Shown: positions 22,901 through 33,969 of the stretch, piece after piece | Numbering within the stretch: the first letter of the stretch is position 1 | Layout of the letters: the number at the start of each line of letters is the position of its first letter | Source of the DNA: Chimonanthus salicifolius | Taxonomy: Eukaryota > Streptophyta > Magnoliopsida > Laurales > Calycanthaceae | NCBI GenBank assembly: GCA_013350335.1 | Contig: CM023534.1 | Location: 23,331,302 to 23,395,301, forward strand | Length of the DNA: 64,000 nucleotides | Direction of reading: 5' to 3' | The notes under the pieces: generated by a model | What the model was told of the DNA's origin: nothing | The model's database searches: none | What the model saw: only the letters and a program-made list of their open reading frames with translations | Translations under genes and position numbers: made by a program

Positions 22901-25900
22901 CAATTTTCACAAGATAGCAAACTAACACCAGAACCCAAGTTCAATGTCCATAATGTAGCAAAACAAGCTAAGGACAAACATAGTCTTCCTTATGAAATTG
23001 ACTGACTGCCCATCATTTGAGGGTTCAGATCAAAATTAAAAACTATGTACTAGTTTTTCTGTCCCTGTTAAATGGAGGAAAAGAGGGAATAAGTTTCTTT
23101 GGATGAAGCCAAGGTCAGAAGTAGCAAGCAGGCCTGATGAGGTTAAATTAGTCTAAAATAGTGAATTATAGCTTTTGATTTTGAAATTCCCCCAACCAAT
23201 AAGTTGGCATGGTAATATTTCCTTTAGAGTAGGAAGAGATGTCAAGAATCCTTGATCCATCCCACAGAATCAATTTATCTCCCTTCTGTTTTCAATTGAG
23301 AGAGTTAAATTGAGTTACTGAAATTATGAAATCAAAGACTTTCACCATTTTTCCTGTAGAACCCAGGCAAGCAATTGACCACCTGGACCTGGCCCAATGC
23401 ACCAGTTACCAATTATTAATTATGGCAAACATGAGCTGCTCAAATGCCAGGAGACCCAAAATGCATTCTGAGCATCTTATAGAGGGACAGAACAATTTCC
23501 TGCCCAGACAAAATCACAGGCGTCTGTACTTTGGAGTATGTCAGATCAACTATGCAACAAGTATGTAAGCTTTTCAATTTGAGACCACTCGCATGGTCGG
23601 AGTTGCTCCTTCTGAAAAAGTTCAACCCCAATAGGAAAATACTTATCTGATCAAGCAGAAATCAAACACATGAATCCCTTGTGTTTCATTTGACAAATTA
23701 TCATGAAAAAAAAAAAACCATGAGAAATGGTGACACTCCTTAAAACATACCACTATTTCTGTAACTTGTTGTCCAAAATAAATCCAGAAAGGACCAATGC
23801 TAGTCAAATTAAACGACTTTATGATTTAGAAGCTTACAATCTCAAGCCAAGATACAACCCTCAACTTACAGAAAACATTTTTCCTGACAGGCAATTGTGA
23901 TCAAGCCTAAGTTGCATGAGTACAGGGTGTGCTAGGGTTGGAGACCGACACAGGGTGTGAGGTGCTGGACTTGGCAATAAAAAAAGGACTTGGAATCATA
24001 CTTAAATGAACTTCAGTTTAAATTTATGTTGAATGAAAATAAAATGTGAAAATAACATTGAGAAAATAATGTAGTAGTTTTACTCTAAATAATCTATATT
24101 TTAATTAAGTTTCAGAAAGGAGAAAAGTGTAGTAATATTTTTGTCTCTCAAAAAACAATATTAAAAAGTACTAGAAGAGTTAATCAAGAATCTGTGAGAG
24201 TCTGTCTGACACTGGTTTGTGTTCGACACAGGTGTGTTACACGATCCGAAGAAATCCATGGAACATAGGATCAAACCATTGCGGTTGTTTCTTTTAGTAG
24301 TTGGACTGTCAAGAAACACATGCAGTAAGCCATTTGTATATCCTCTATAAAGAAACTGCTCAGGGTTTGAATTGACAATGAACAGCAATGACACATCATT
24401 GTAAATAAATTAAGAAATTATGGGGAAGGAAGCTTCTATCGATCCCATGAAAAATGTTTCAGTTTTATTGTCAATGGAGAATACTATAATTGCATCCCAA
24501 TAACTGCATCTCAATCAGTAGCCAACAACCAATCATCATCACAAATCACAGAATGTTAGAGGGCTCTCTTGGACTCACACATGCTGAATGATCAGAGGAT
24601 CTAGACCATTCATCATCAAACACCAATCAAACAATCCAAACAATTACCGAGCAACAAAAATAACCATGTTACTAACCATTTTAACAATAATTATCTTCGA
24701 GTTACATTTTCCTCTCCATCCATCCAAATAGGGTGATAATTTTCATGAAAAAAAACCATTTTCAAACAAATACCCATTTCTATGTTTAGTTAAAAGTAGG
24801 GGTCCAAAATACGCATTCAGCCGATATTGCATATCGGCCGATAATTGTCTCTCTCATCCGATTTTTCCATTTTATTGTATTTCTCTCTCCTCCGATATTT
24901 AAAACCGTGGAAAACCGTGAACATGGCAAATCAGTTTTTTTTTTTAAAAAAAAATTCAAATAAATTTTAAATACCGATTTTTATACATATCAGCCGATAT
25001 GGTGACCGATATTAGGTCCGAATATCGGTCATATCAGCTGATAACCTTTTTTACTGGCCGATACATATCATATCGGTCGATATCATTCGGCTCTGAAAAA
25101 TCGATACATACCAGCCGATACAATATGTATCGGCCGATATTTCGACCCCGGGTTTTTCAAAAATTGCTTGCTTTTCCTATCATCCAAACAAAACTTTAGT
25201 TCATTTAACCTCCATTAAATTCCAATATAGCCTTACTTTCCTGAAATGTAGCTATTTCTATGACAAAAAATATTGAGGCATTCCATTTTTATTTTAAAAT
25301 GATTATTTAAAAAAATTCTCCTTTCATTGCATACAAAGAAGGCCTCAACTTCAGTTAAATATCCACAACTTTTGAGCTTCAGTGAACCCAGAAAAAAGTA
25401 AAACGTTTCCAAGAAAATCAGAAAAAAAAAAAAAAACATTTTTCTCAAAATTATGAGAATGATCGAGTGCGTATGGTTCTCATCTCACTGATTCACTTTG
25501 AAAATTTCGTAACTGGAATGAACAGTAAAGATGCAAATCTGACTAGCTAGTCTCCTCTAAGTGATTATTGCTCAAAAATTATTAGAAGACTATCTTTTAT
25601 AGGTTTAAATGAGTGATTTTCCATAAAAGAGATATTTTGCCAAAATATCAACTCATTAGTATTTTTAGCTAAAAAATAGATATTTTCAATTAAAGCGTTA
25701 GTTTACGGAAAAGAAACATTTTTTACCAACAAATTATCTCTATTTACAATAAATTTATCTACCGACAAAATAATTTATTTTCCAAGCCATGCATCGATAT
25801 TCCAGACAGGGCAATCATTGCCTAGAAAATAAGCATTTTGAATATAAATATTAAAGAAATATCTATTCTGTGCAAAAGGTAATTTCCAAAAAAAAATAAT

Positions 25901-26568
25901 TTCGTTTCCATGGAATGCATCCAAATTCCAAAGATAGCATTACTCAACTGGAAAAATGAACATTTTTACCAGAAAAAAGAAAGATTAAATCTCATATCAT
26001 CAACTGTTAAACGAAAATGGTTATTTTTAACAAAATATTTTTCTTTCATGCATCTACTCTGAGTTCTGAACAAAAACAATTTTTTCATGAAAATATTAAA
26101 AAACCCATATAATATATGTTAACAAAAATAGTTATTTTTTAAGGAAATTGTTTCCTCTCCTTGCCATGCATCAAAAAGGATGCCAAAAATTCAAAATAAT
26201 TTCCCCAACACCAACAAAGAACTTAAAAATAATTAATTAATTAAACAATAAACTAAGAGCACTCACCCCATGAGATTGACTCGGAGATGGACGCTGAGCT
26301 CCGCAAAGAGATCATACAACTGTCCCAAATCAGCAGCATTCCCGTGGGAATACAGGACCGTCAGATTGGCCTTAGGATTCTTAACATAGACGGCGACGAT
26401 TTCGTTTCCCCTCTTTGTGCAGAGCTTCAGTATGTCCATGTTCTCCCTCGTCCCGACGTCCGTCAGCCGCATCTGACCGTTGGATTCGTCAACCTCAAGG
26501 CCGTAAGACGGGGGATTGGGCGGGAAGAAGGCGAACTTCGCCGCCATCGATGAAGTCATCCCTCCCAT
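19987..26568 (-). CDS. ABHD17-type alpha/beta hydrolase, six exons, 408 aa
   Basis: Exons (minus): 26568-26267, 22157-22121, 22021-21785, 21688-21641, 20718-20207 and 20077-19987. All introns are GT-AG, and 1227 coding bases give 408 residues plus TGA. The product is an alpha/beta hydrolase of the ABHD17 (FAM108) family; animal members are membrane-bound protein depalmitoylases, and plant homologues are less studied. Visible motifs are SHGNAADLG (residues 74-82, oxyanion loop), GQSVGSG with nucleophile Ser147, GTADDVVD with the candidate Asp at 212-213, and GGKHCD with His241. The start MGGMTSS fits N-myristoylation; unlike animal ABHD17 there is no N-terminal Cys cluster. Residues about 289-378 are 10-residue basic/acidic repeats, followed by a conserved-looking tail ([13 protein letters not shown]). 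Reading through intron 5 gives an alternative end at 20101. A poly(A) signal AATAAA lies at 19805-19800. The gene appears intact. Confidence 0.9.
20207..20460 (-). repeat. 30-bp coding minisatellite in the hydrolase tail
   Basis: About eight in-frame copies of a 10-residue unit, roughly [S/T/I/V]Dx[R/K]EKSRPS, run from [10 protein letters not shown] to [10 protein letters not shown]. Several neighbouring units are near-identical at DNA level (GACTTCTCTC recurs every 30 bp), so the array has probably changed length by slippage. Confidence 0.85.
22158..26266 (-). other. Intron 1 of the hydrolase gene, 4.1 kb
   Basis: The donor is GTGAGT at 26266 and the acceptor TTTGCAG ends at 22158. The other introns are 96-922 bp. 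It holds a CCGATAT-rich repeat (24799-25156) and otherwise AT-rich DNA with no coding sequence that I recognise. Confidence 0.85.
24799..25156. repeat. CCGATAT-rich repeat cluster in intron 1
   Basis: At least ten copies of the palindrome-forming motif TATCGGCCGATA or one-base variants lie between the inverted ends GGGGTCCAAAAT and ATTTCGACCCC. The same vocabulary recurs at 27178-27319 and 33160-33530. No TSD was found here. Confidence 0.7.
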
Positions 26569-26870
26569 TTCTGAGAGAAGCTCAGGATCTCGAGAAATGA
26601 ATCTCCGATGTTGATCAGAAATGGGCGGTTAGGATCGGATGGGAGGGTGAAAGCAGCGCCGGATTGTGGGTCTCGGCATCGGAAGGAGTGGGGTTTTTGA
26701 GCTTTGTTTATCGGAATTTTTTTTTTCGTGGAGCGTTTGGACGAAAGAAAATAAGGAAAGAGAATCGCAGATGTCGGAACTCGGAAATGGGAAGAAGAGC
26801 TGTAAGACTGCAACCAGGGAAGGCGGGGAGCCTTAAAATGATGTAATTCTGTCCGTCGCGACTGACCGTT
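26569..26870 (-). promoter_or_regulatory. 5' UTR and proximal promoter region of the hydrolase gene
   Basis: This segment is noticeably more GC-rich than the flanking DNA and directly precedes the ATG. No convincing TATA box was found on the minus strand, so the transcription start cannot be placed. Confidence 0.4.
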
Positions 26871-27177
26871 TTAAGCTTGGACAAATTATTGTCCGTTGTG
26901 ATTTAAGTAATTCCTAGATTAAAAATTTATTTGTTATAAAAAATACAGCTAATTATAAATATACTATTTTATATTACTATAAAAAATTAATTATCTTGTT
27001 AGTCTCTTCAAATGAAGGGTCGTATTTAGCAATTTTCTATTTTCTATTTATATTTTATTTATACTATATATTTTTTTAAATATCGGATTCATGTACTTCT
27101 CCAAACATTTCTTTTAACTATTTAATTATTTTAGTTCTTATCTATTTTTTTGAAGATAATCGAGGTAGTTCTAAACA
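26871..27177. other. AT-rich upstream spacer
   Basis: Nothing was recognised beyond one copy of an 11-bp target site (27167-27177). Confidence 0.5.
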
Positions 27178-27319
27178 GGGGTTTAAATATCGGCCGATAT
27201 TTGTGATATCGACCGATATCCGATATATATCGCTGATATCAGTGGTTTTAATTAAAAAAATTATAGGAGAGAAAAATTTCTCAGTCAAAATATCGACCGA
27301 TATCGAGATTTTTTTCCCC
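27178..27319. mobile_element. 142-bp CCGATAT-family element with 11-bp TSD
   Basis: The block begins GGGGTTTAAATATCGGCCG and ends ATATCGAGATTTTTTTCCCC. Both sides carry the identical 11-bp sequence AGTTCTAAACA (27167-27177 and 27320-27330). Inside are several CGATATC/GATATCG palindromes and no coding potential. Duplications of 9-11 bp are typical of Mutator-like transposons, so a very small non-autonomous MULE is my best guess. Confidence 0.7.
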
Positions 27320-27330
27320 AGTTCTAAACA

Positions 27331-28960
27331 TTGATTATTAAGAAAAAGATAAAGTGATGAAAATTTTGTAAATATTTTATTATGATTTTTCCATACCTAA
27401 AAAATATTAAAACTTTCCTTAAAAGTAATATTTTTGAGTTAGTTTTCTTAATTTTTTTTGGTAAAAACAAAATTAAATTGAAAATGTAGTTTTAAGTATT
27501 TGTTTTAATTTAACATAGTATAGGCTGCACCCCTCAGCTTTCCCCACCAAATATGTAGATCGTATTTGGAATTTGGAATGGGATATAACCAATTATAAAC
27601 AAACACACACTTATAACTGGAAAGATAACAAACTGCGAGCTTAAATCAAAGTGAAAAGGCTTCAATTATAAACAATAGACAACTGAAAGCTCTATCAAAT
27701 TTGGATACTTCAGTGATGTAGTCATCTATTAATGACAAATTTTTTATATAATAATTCCTTTTCTAAATTAATAAAAATATAAGTAATTTTTTTATTTTGT
27801 AATATGGGTATATTCACCCCATATTAGAAGTGAGACTAATCTAAAGAGCATTTATAAACCTCCTAATCCACAATCATCGGTAAGTCGACGAAGAGAAACC
27901 CATGAATCTCTTTCTCTCTGATATATTTCTTTTCTTTTATCTTAACTATCTCTTCTTAACCATTCTTTTAAATACTTTTATTAGAAGATTTTTTAGATAC
28001 TTTTATAGGCTAATACAATATATATCGATCCTTTTAAACATTACATTTTTTTATATTTTTAAACATAGAATCATTAACTCCAAGTCCCATCTAAATGTGT
28101 GCCCCACCTTGTACTGAATTAGATGAAAAGCGAGAATGATTAGAACCATTGTGTTAACTTATTTATAAGTTCGGTGGACAACAGTTATCTCATGTGTTTT
28201 AGAGTTATATTTAGAGGTTAGCTCTAATCAAGAAATAAAGTCCTTTAAGATCAACATTTTCTAAAATGGGAGATCAAATGATCATAGCTTTAAATTTTAA
28301 AGCTCAAAAAATATTTTTAAAAATCTAAATTTGCATAATTTCATTAAAAGAACAAATTTGTGACATGTACAATGCAGAAGATACAGATTACAGAGAACTA
28401 ATGTGGGATCTATTAAGATACTTCACATTATGTAAATTGATTGCAGGAGATACAAAAGAATCTTTGGTCAATATAATCAATGAATCTTTTAGAATGTTTG
28501 TCCACCATAAAATTATTAAAATGTTATCCTTAAATAAATTCAAAATATTGAAAACTTTTTTGTAAGATGTTGTATGATTTTGAGAAAATTTCAATAAGAT
28601 ATATTTAAAGTCGTTATAATAGATAAATAAATTAAAAAAAAAAAAGGTATTCCCACCATCACCTTTAAAAACAACACTCCCTTTTCCTTTCTATAAAGGG
28701 AAGGCCTCCTATTTTTTTTTAATAAATAGTAAAGATCTTTCATTTTAAGATGTGGAACCATCTTTTATTAAAATCATAGTAAAGATATAGCGTGCAGATT
28801 TTAATGTGAGGAATTCTCGGTGTGTAAAAGGTGCGACGCACGTGCGATACTAATGAAGATAAAATCTATTTGAGATTGCTATTACGTTGCGCTAAACCTA
28901 ATTTACCCTCCATATTCCATACGCCATACTCCTTCGGTTTCTCTTGGCTTCTGTGTGAGA
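27331..28960. other. AT-rich intergenic DNA
   Basis: No gene was found. A short stretch at about 27815-27900 resembles the 3' half of SINE family 2 (GTGAGACTAATCT), too diverged to delimit. Confidence 0.5.
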
Positions 28961-29306
28961 GAGGGGCGAAATTTGGGTCGGGTTTTAACTTGACCCGCAT
29001 GACCCGACTGAGAAATCAATGGGTTTGGATTATGTTTTTATATATCTTGAGTAGGGTCAGGATGAAAAACAAGAAACCTACATGAAATTTAGGTTGGATC
29101 GGGTTGAGAAATTTAAAAAGAATCTGACCCGAGTACACCAAGTTATAAAACAACACTCGGCTTGAGTCGAGTCAGAAATTCGAGTTGGATCGGATTGAGT
29201 AACTCGAGTCAACAATTCGGATCGAATCAGATTGGGTTCAATAAGTTTTGACATGGGTTGGGTTTATTGAAACTCAACCCAAGTTGACCCGAGTTTCAGC
29301 CCTAGT
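28960..29306 (+). repeat. GGGTCGGGTT-family repeat, copy A
   Basis: The unit starts GCGAAATTTGGGTCGGGTTT and ends GACCCGAGTTTCAGCCC, rich in GGGTCGGGTT and CTCGAGT motifs. It is homologous along its length to the reverse complements of copies B and C. A TSD was not evident. Confidence 0.7.
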
Positions 29307-29444
29307 GTAGTGAGAATTGAAAAAGCTCCTTCAGAGTTTATAGTTTAGACACCGTATCTGAGGCAGTGGACCTTTTCTAATACACATTTAGATGAGTTAT
29401 AAAAATAAATATAGATGAGTTAAATAAAAATAAATACAGAATTT

Positions 29445-29777
29445 AGGGTTAAAACTCGAGTCACATTAGGTTGGGTTTATTAAAACCTAACCCAATTCAT
29501 GTCAAAACTTGAAGGCGACCTTAACTGACCCGCTGAATTACTAACTCAACCCGACTTGTAATTCTAACCCGATTCAACTCGAGTTTTGTTTTATAACTTG
29601 GTGCGTTCGGGTCAGGTTGAGTCGAGTTGATTTTAAAATTTTGAACCCAACTAGACCCGAATTTCAGGTGGTTTTTTTTTTTTTCCAAACTCGACTTGAC
29701 CCGAACTCTACAAACCCACTTATTTCTTAGGTCGGATCATGCTGGTTGGGTTAAAAACCCGACCCAAGTTTCACCTA
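29445..29777 (-). mobile_element. GGGTCGGGTT-family repeat, copy B, with 9-bp TSD
   Basis: This copy lies opposite to copy A, 140 bp away, and is flanked by the 9-bp duplication ACAGAATTT (29436-29444 and 29778-29786). Its termini are imperfectly inverted (TAGGGTTAAAACTCGAGTC against TAGGTGAAACTTGGGTC). A non-autonomous Mutator-like element is the simplest reading. Confidence 0.65.
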
Positions 29778-29786
29778 ACAGAATTT

Positions 29787-30480
29787 TTAGATTAAAGGCT
29801 CTATTAAGAATCTCTCATATACGACCCGTTGATGATAGATTTAAATTATTGAAATTAATATTTATCTTTAAATTTATATTTAACTTAGGTTGATGTTCAA
29901 TTAATGTATTTTTAGATTGGACACTATAGTTTAAAATATTTATTTAATAGTTTAATTTAGATAAGAGTTTTTACTATGGTTATTCAATCATCCACGTTTT
30001 TCTTGTCATAAAATAAATCCCACGCTCAATCTATCATGTATTGGTTAAGAAATGAGAGTGCATGCCTCTTATTTACAAACATAAACATAAGTTTACATGA
30101 AATCAAATGGCTAAAATTTTGTATTAGAGGTAATATTTATTTAGTTTTTAAATCTTATAAAATCTCTCTAATTGGTACCCTTCATCCCAATTCTTAAATG
30201 GGATCGGCTACTATTTATTAGTTACCTTTTATATTGCAGTGCTTATTTATCAGTTCATTTTGAATTAGATAGTCTATAATCTCATATAAAGTTTGTTTGT
30301 GTAATGAAATTAAAATAAGAAAAAGATTATTTATATATATAGTTAACTACTTGATTTAAAAATATGATATAGTTTAATGTTTTATTTAGTTAATTTACAT
30401 AAAGTAGCTAATACGTTTTAGTTTATTTAATCAAATTTTATTTTTTATTGATTCGTTAGTAAATCTAAGCAATCATCTTT
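29787..30480. other. AT-rich intergenic DNA
   Basis: Nothing was recognised. Confidence 0.5.
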
Positions 30481-30483
30481 TAC

Positions 30484-30648
30484 CCCTTGTGGGTTAGCTT
30501 GAATGGTTACCTCATGTTTTAGGAGGCGAGAGGTGCCAGGTTCGAACTCCACAGACTAACTTTGTGATGCCTTAAAGGGTAGAGGTACCACATGTGGAGG
30601 TTTTAGTAGAACTGTGTCTAAGTTTCTCATACGTGAATCCAAAAAAAA
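30484..30648 (+). mobile_element. tRNA-derived SINE, family 1
   Basis: An A-box-like GGTTAGCTTGAATGGTTA (about 30491-30508) and a B box, GGTTCGAACTC (30539-30549), have tRNA-like spacing. A SINE body and an A8 tail (30641-30648) follow. No clear TSD was found. Confidence 0.65.
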
Positions 30649-31854
30649 GCCGGAATCTTTATTATCCAACAATAAGTTGGTAGTTATTGGAATATTACTC
30701 CTCCAACAATGGTAATCTCAATTATGCACACGTGGCATAGATACTTGTGTATATCATACTTTAAAAATTCAAAATTCAGAATCAACTTGAAATCTTATTG
30801 AGTCAATTAATTTGGATGATTTTTTTATTTGACTTAAAAAATATATAAAATTGTTCGTCTGACTCAAAATTCTATTGAAATGAGCCAACACTAATTGATT
30901 TGATTGAGATTTTTTTTTTTAGTTTTTAAACTATAACATGTACATATAGTTTAAACTTCAAATGATGAATTGATCTAAGATTACAATGATTTTAAAATTA
31001 CCAAGCAAACTAAATTTCGTTGTACTATTTTACTTTATTTTTTCTAAAATTAAACTATTTAATGAATATTTATGTTATAAATATTTTTTTAATTTAATTA
31101 TATGACTTGTTATCAACTTGTTTAAATATTATATGACTTTTAACTCAGCATATAATATATGACCTTTAACTCAGCATATAATATATGACCTTCGCAATAA
31201 TTTTTAAGAAAAAAATTGAAAAATTAAAAGGTTATATTTGTCTAGCATAAGTGATCGAACTATGAGTCAGAGCATGAATTTAATGGCCCATAGCAATGAA
31301 TTAGAACAGACATAAAAATATGGAATACAGAATGAAAATTCAAACTAGTTGTAGGGTCCGTGCTTTGACAAATCATTATGATTTTTTTATTAGTTATTGT
31401 TATTAATATTTATTATTCAAATAAATATTAGTAAATATATTAACTTTATTGAAATAGATGGGATATACATGAAAGTTTGATGTAATTTTATAAAGTAATT
31501 CTTATTATTTTTCAATTACTCTAGAAAAATGAGTACCATCACATTTTCAATTTTTTGAGAATGATGAAACTATAGAGTAAACTGAAATTTCGGCCTTTTG
31601 AGAAGCTTAAAAAATACGGCTTCATAATTCAATCAATATTTTTTTCTAAAAGTTTATATTTATATTTAGATTTTTCAATAAACCCATCAAGTTGTTCAAA
31701 CTTGCATTTACATCGCTTGCTCTACTTTGTGTCCTTTCTACAACATGTACCGGACTAATTGATTGCACTATATGTAATTTGAAATTGATAATCTTTTTTT
31801 TTGAATTTACGGATGAAAAATTGTGGGAAATCCAACGTAAAACCTCCATTGTGA
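30649..31854. other. AT-rich intergenic DNA with a short tandem repeat
   Basis: A unit of about 27 bp (atatgacctttaactcagca...) is repeated two to three times at 31130-31192. No genes were found. Confidence 0.6.
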
Positions 31855-32290
31855 TCTTTTTTTTTGGCCAGGGTATAGGCCGAAACATAAAAATCGACAA
31901 TATTGGTATTTTTTTTAAAATTATATTAGTTGAAAAAAAATTAGATTTTAGACAACATTATACATTTTTGCCAAAATTTTCGGGCTAAGTATAGACTAAT
32001 ACATAAATACCGGAAATATAGATATTTTAAAAAAAATTATTAGTTGAAAAAAATTAGATTTTAGACAACATTATACATTTGTGGAGAAATTTTTTTGGGG
32101 CTAAATCTAGACCAATACATAAATACCGGCACTTTCGATATTTTTAATAAAACTATATTAGTTAAAATTTTCAATGGACAAAATGAAAATATTCAGTTGA
32201 AATCTCTTGGCTGGAATCCAGGCCACATCATAAATATCGACATTATCAATTCTCTTTTATAAAAAGAATATCATCCAAAATCTATCAGAT
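31855..32290. repeat. Tandem repeat, period about 116 bp, four units
   Basis: The motif ACATAAATACCGG (or a close variant) recurs near 31884, 32000, 32116 and 32227. TTAGATTTTAGACAACATTA is shared by two units. The array is diverged and non-coding, and each unit contains a CGATAT-like word. Confidence 0.7.
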
Positions 32291-32359
32291 TTTCGCCCAA
32301 ATTTTTGCAAATTTAATGAAATGTTGATTAAATTTCGGCTGATATTGCAGATATGACTA

Positions 32360-32692
32360 AATTTAGGACTGAAATTCGGGTCGTGTTGGGTTTCAATAAA
32401 TCCAACTCAATCCATGTCAAAAATTATTGAACTCGACTCAACTCGAATTACTGACTTGAGTTACTAAACTCAATCCGAGTTACTCGAGTGTTGTTTTATT
32501 ACCGGTGCGTTCAGGTCGGATTCGGGTCGGGTCAGGTTGCTTTTAAATTTCTCAATCCAACCCGACCCAAATTTCATGCGGGTTTATTTTTTCCCAATCC
32601 AATCCGGTCCGAGATATAAAAAACATAACCCAAACCCATTGATTTCTCGAGTCGGGTCGGGTCAAGTTAAAACCCGACCCAAGTTTCACCGA
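32360..32692 (-). repeat. GGGTCGGGTT-family repeat, copy C
   Basis: It is in the same orientation as copy B and begins (plus) ACTGAAATTCGGGTCGTGTT and ends CGACCCAAGTTTCACC. The middle and right parts match copy A in reverse complement, including the ATCAATGGGTTTGG block. Its flanks only weakly resemble each other. Confidence 0.7.
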
Positions 32693-33159
32693 ACTAATTC
32701 AACCCATTTACGAATTGTAGCTCATATAGTTTGAATTTGAGTATTTGACTAGAATTTACCATTTTAAAGGACCCACATGATGATAGATGGAGTTATTGAG
32801 AAGGTTCATACTTTAATATGAATCTACAAAAAATAATTTAATATGCATCTTTTTACATGTCAAAAAAGTTCAGATATTTAAAATTATTTAAATATAGGGG
32901 CTTAAAAATATATTTTTCTTGATCCATCAGCGTATCTAAAAAAGATAAATTCAATCTACACCTTCGGACTGGTCAGGTAGAAATTTCAGATTACATGAAT
33001 GTTACTGTATTGCTAGTCTAAAGTATTTACTATATTCATATATTAATAATATGTCGTAATTATCTCCAAAACTAATATATCAAAAAATTAGGGCTTGTAT
33101 TTATAGAAAAAAATCTAACTTACGAAATTGCAGTGGGTGCTACAGCAAGGGGTAAAAAT

Positions 33160-33530
33160 CTCAGTGGAACCGAGATTTCGGCTTATATATATCTACATAG
33201 CGGCCGATATCTCGAACGATATTATTTATCTCATCCTTTTTTTTTTTCAACTTGGCTGATATTTCTTTCAAAAAAAATCTGAATTAAAAAAATAAAAAAC
33301 AGAAAAACATGCCTTTTTAAAAAAATATGAAAATTAAAAAAATACAATAGCGGCTATTGCTCCGATATAGCCAAATATCAGCGATATAGCAGTGGGGGGC
33401 CAAGACCGATATTTGATTATTATTTTTAATTATTTTTTCCAAGATCGATATTATAGATATCGGTGATATCATAGCTGATATATCGGCCAATCTCGCCAAT
33501 ACTATTACTAAACAACCGATATGCATGTAC
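33160..33530. repeat. CCGATAT-rich repeat cluster
   Basis: Many CGATAT and GATATCG words (GCGGCCGATATCTCG, CCGATATAGCC, GATATCGGTGATATC, TGATATATCGGCC) run from a GGGGTAAAAATCTC start. The right boundary is unclear. Confidence 0.6.
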
Positions 33531-33969
33531 AAAAATATAATCTGTCCAACTCACCACTATCAAAATAGTTCACATCTAATAAATTAACTCATGTTTAAAA
33601 TACCATAAATAAAAATGGCCCTTAATAAAAACAATCCATATCATGTAATCCTTAATTGAACAACATGTGTCAATAACATCTCACCTAGGAAAAAAACACT
33701 CAATAAAAGAGAAAATAATTTAACATTAAATATGATAGTGGTTTCGCTACTCATTTATTATCAAGAAGCAAGTTGAAAAACCTCCATAGATATCCGGCGG
33801 TTTTCTACATGTAAATTAAAAAAAAAAAAAAAGTAAGTTAAAATAAAATTACCTCATTCTTTAGAGAGTTTTGTTTTAAGGTTCTAGAGAGTAGTAGAGA
33901 CAATCATCACAATTTGTCTTCAGATAAACATTGATATATAAAAATACGAAACATCTATTAAATGAAAAA

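Noticed and set aside
28960..29777. Interstitial telomere repeat
   Set aside because: The GGGTT words are irregular, the block has defined ends, and copy B has a 9-bp duplication.
30484..30648. A tRNA gene
   Set aside because: Promoter boxes are tRNA-like but the body does not fold as a cloverleaf and ends in an A tail, so it is a SINE.
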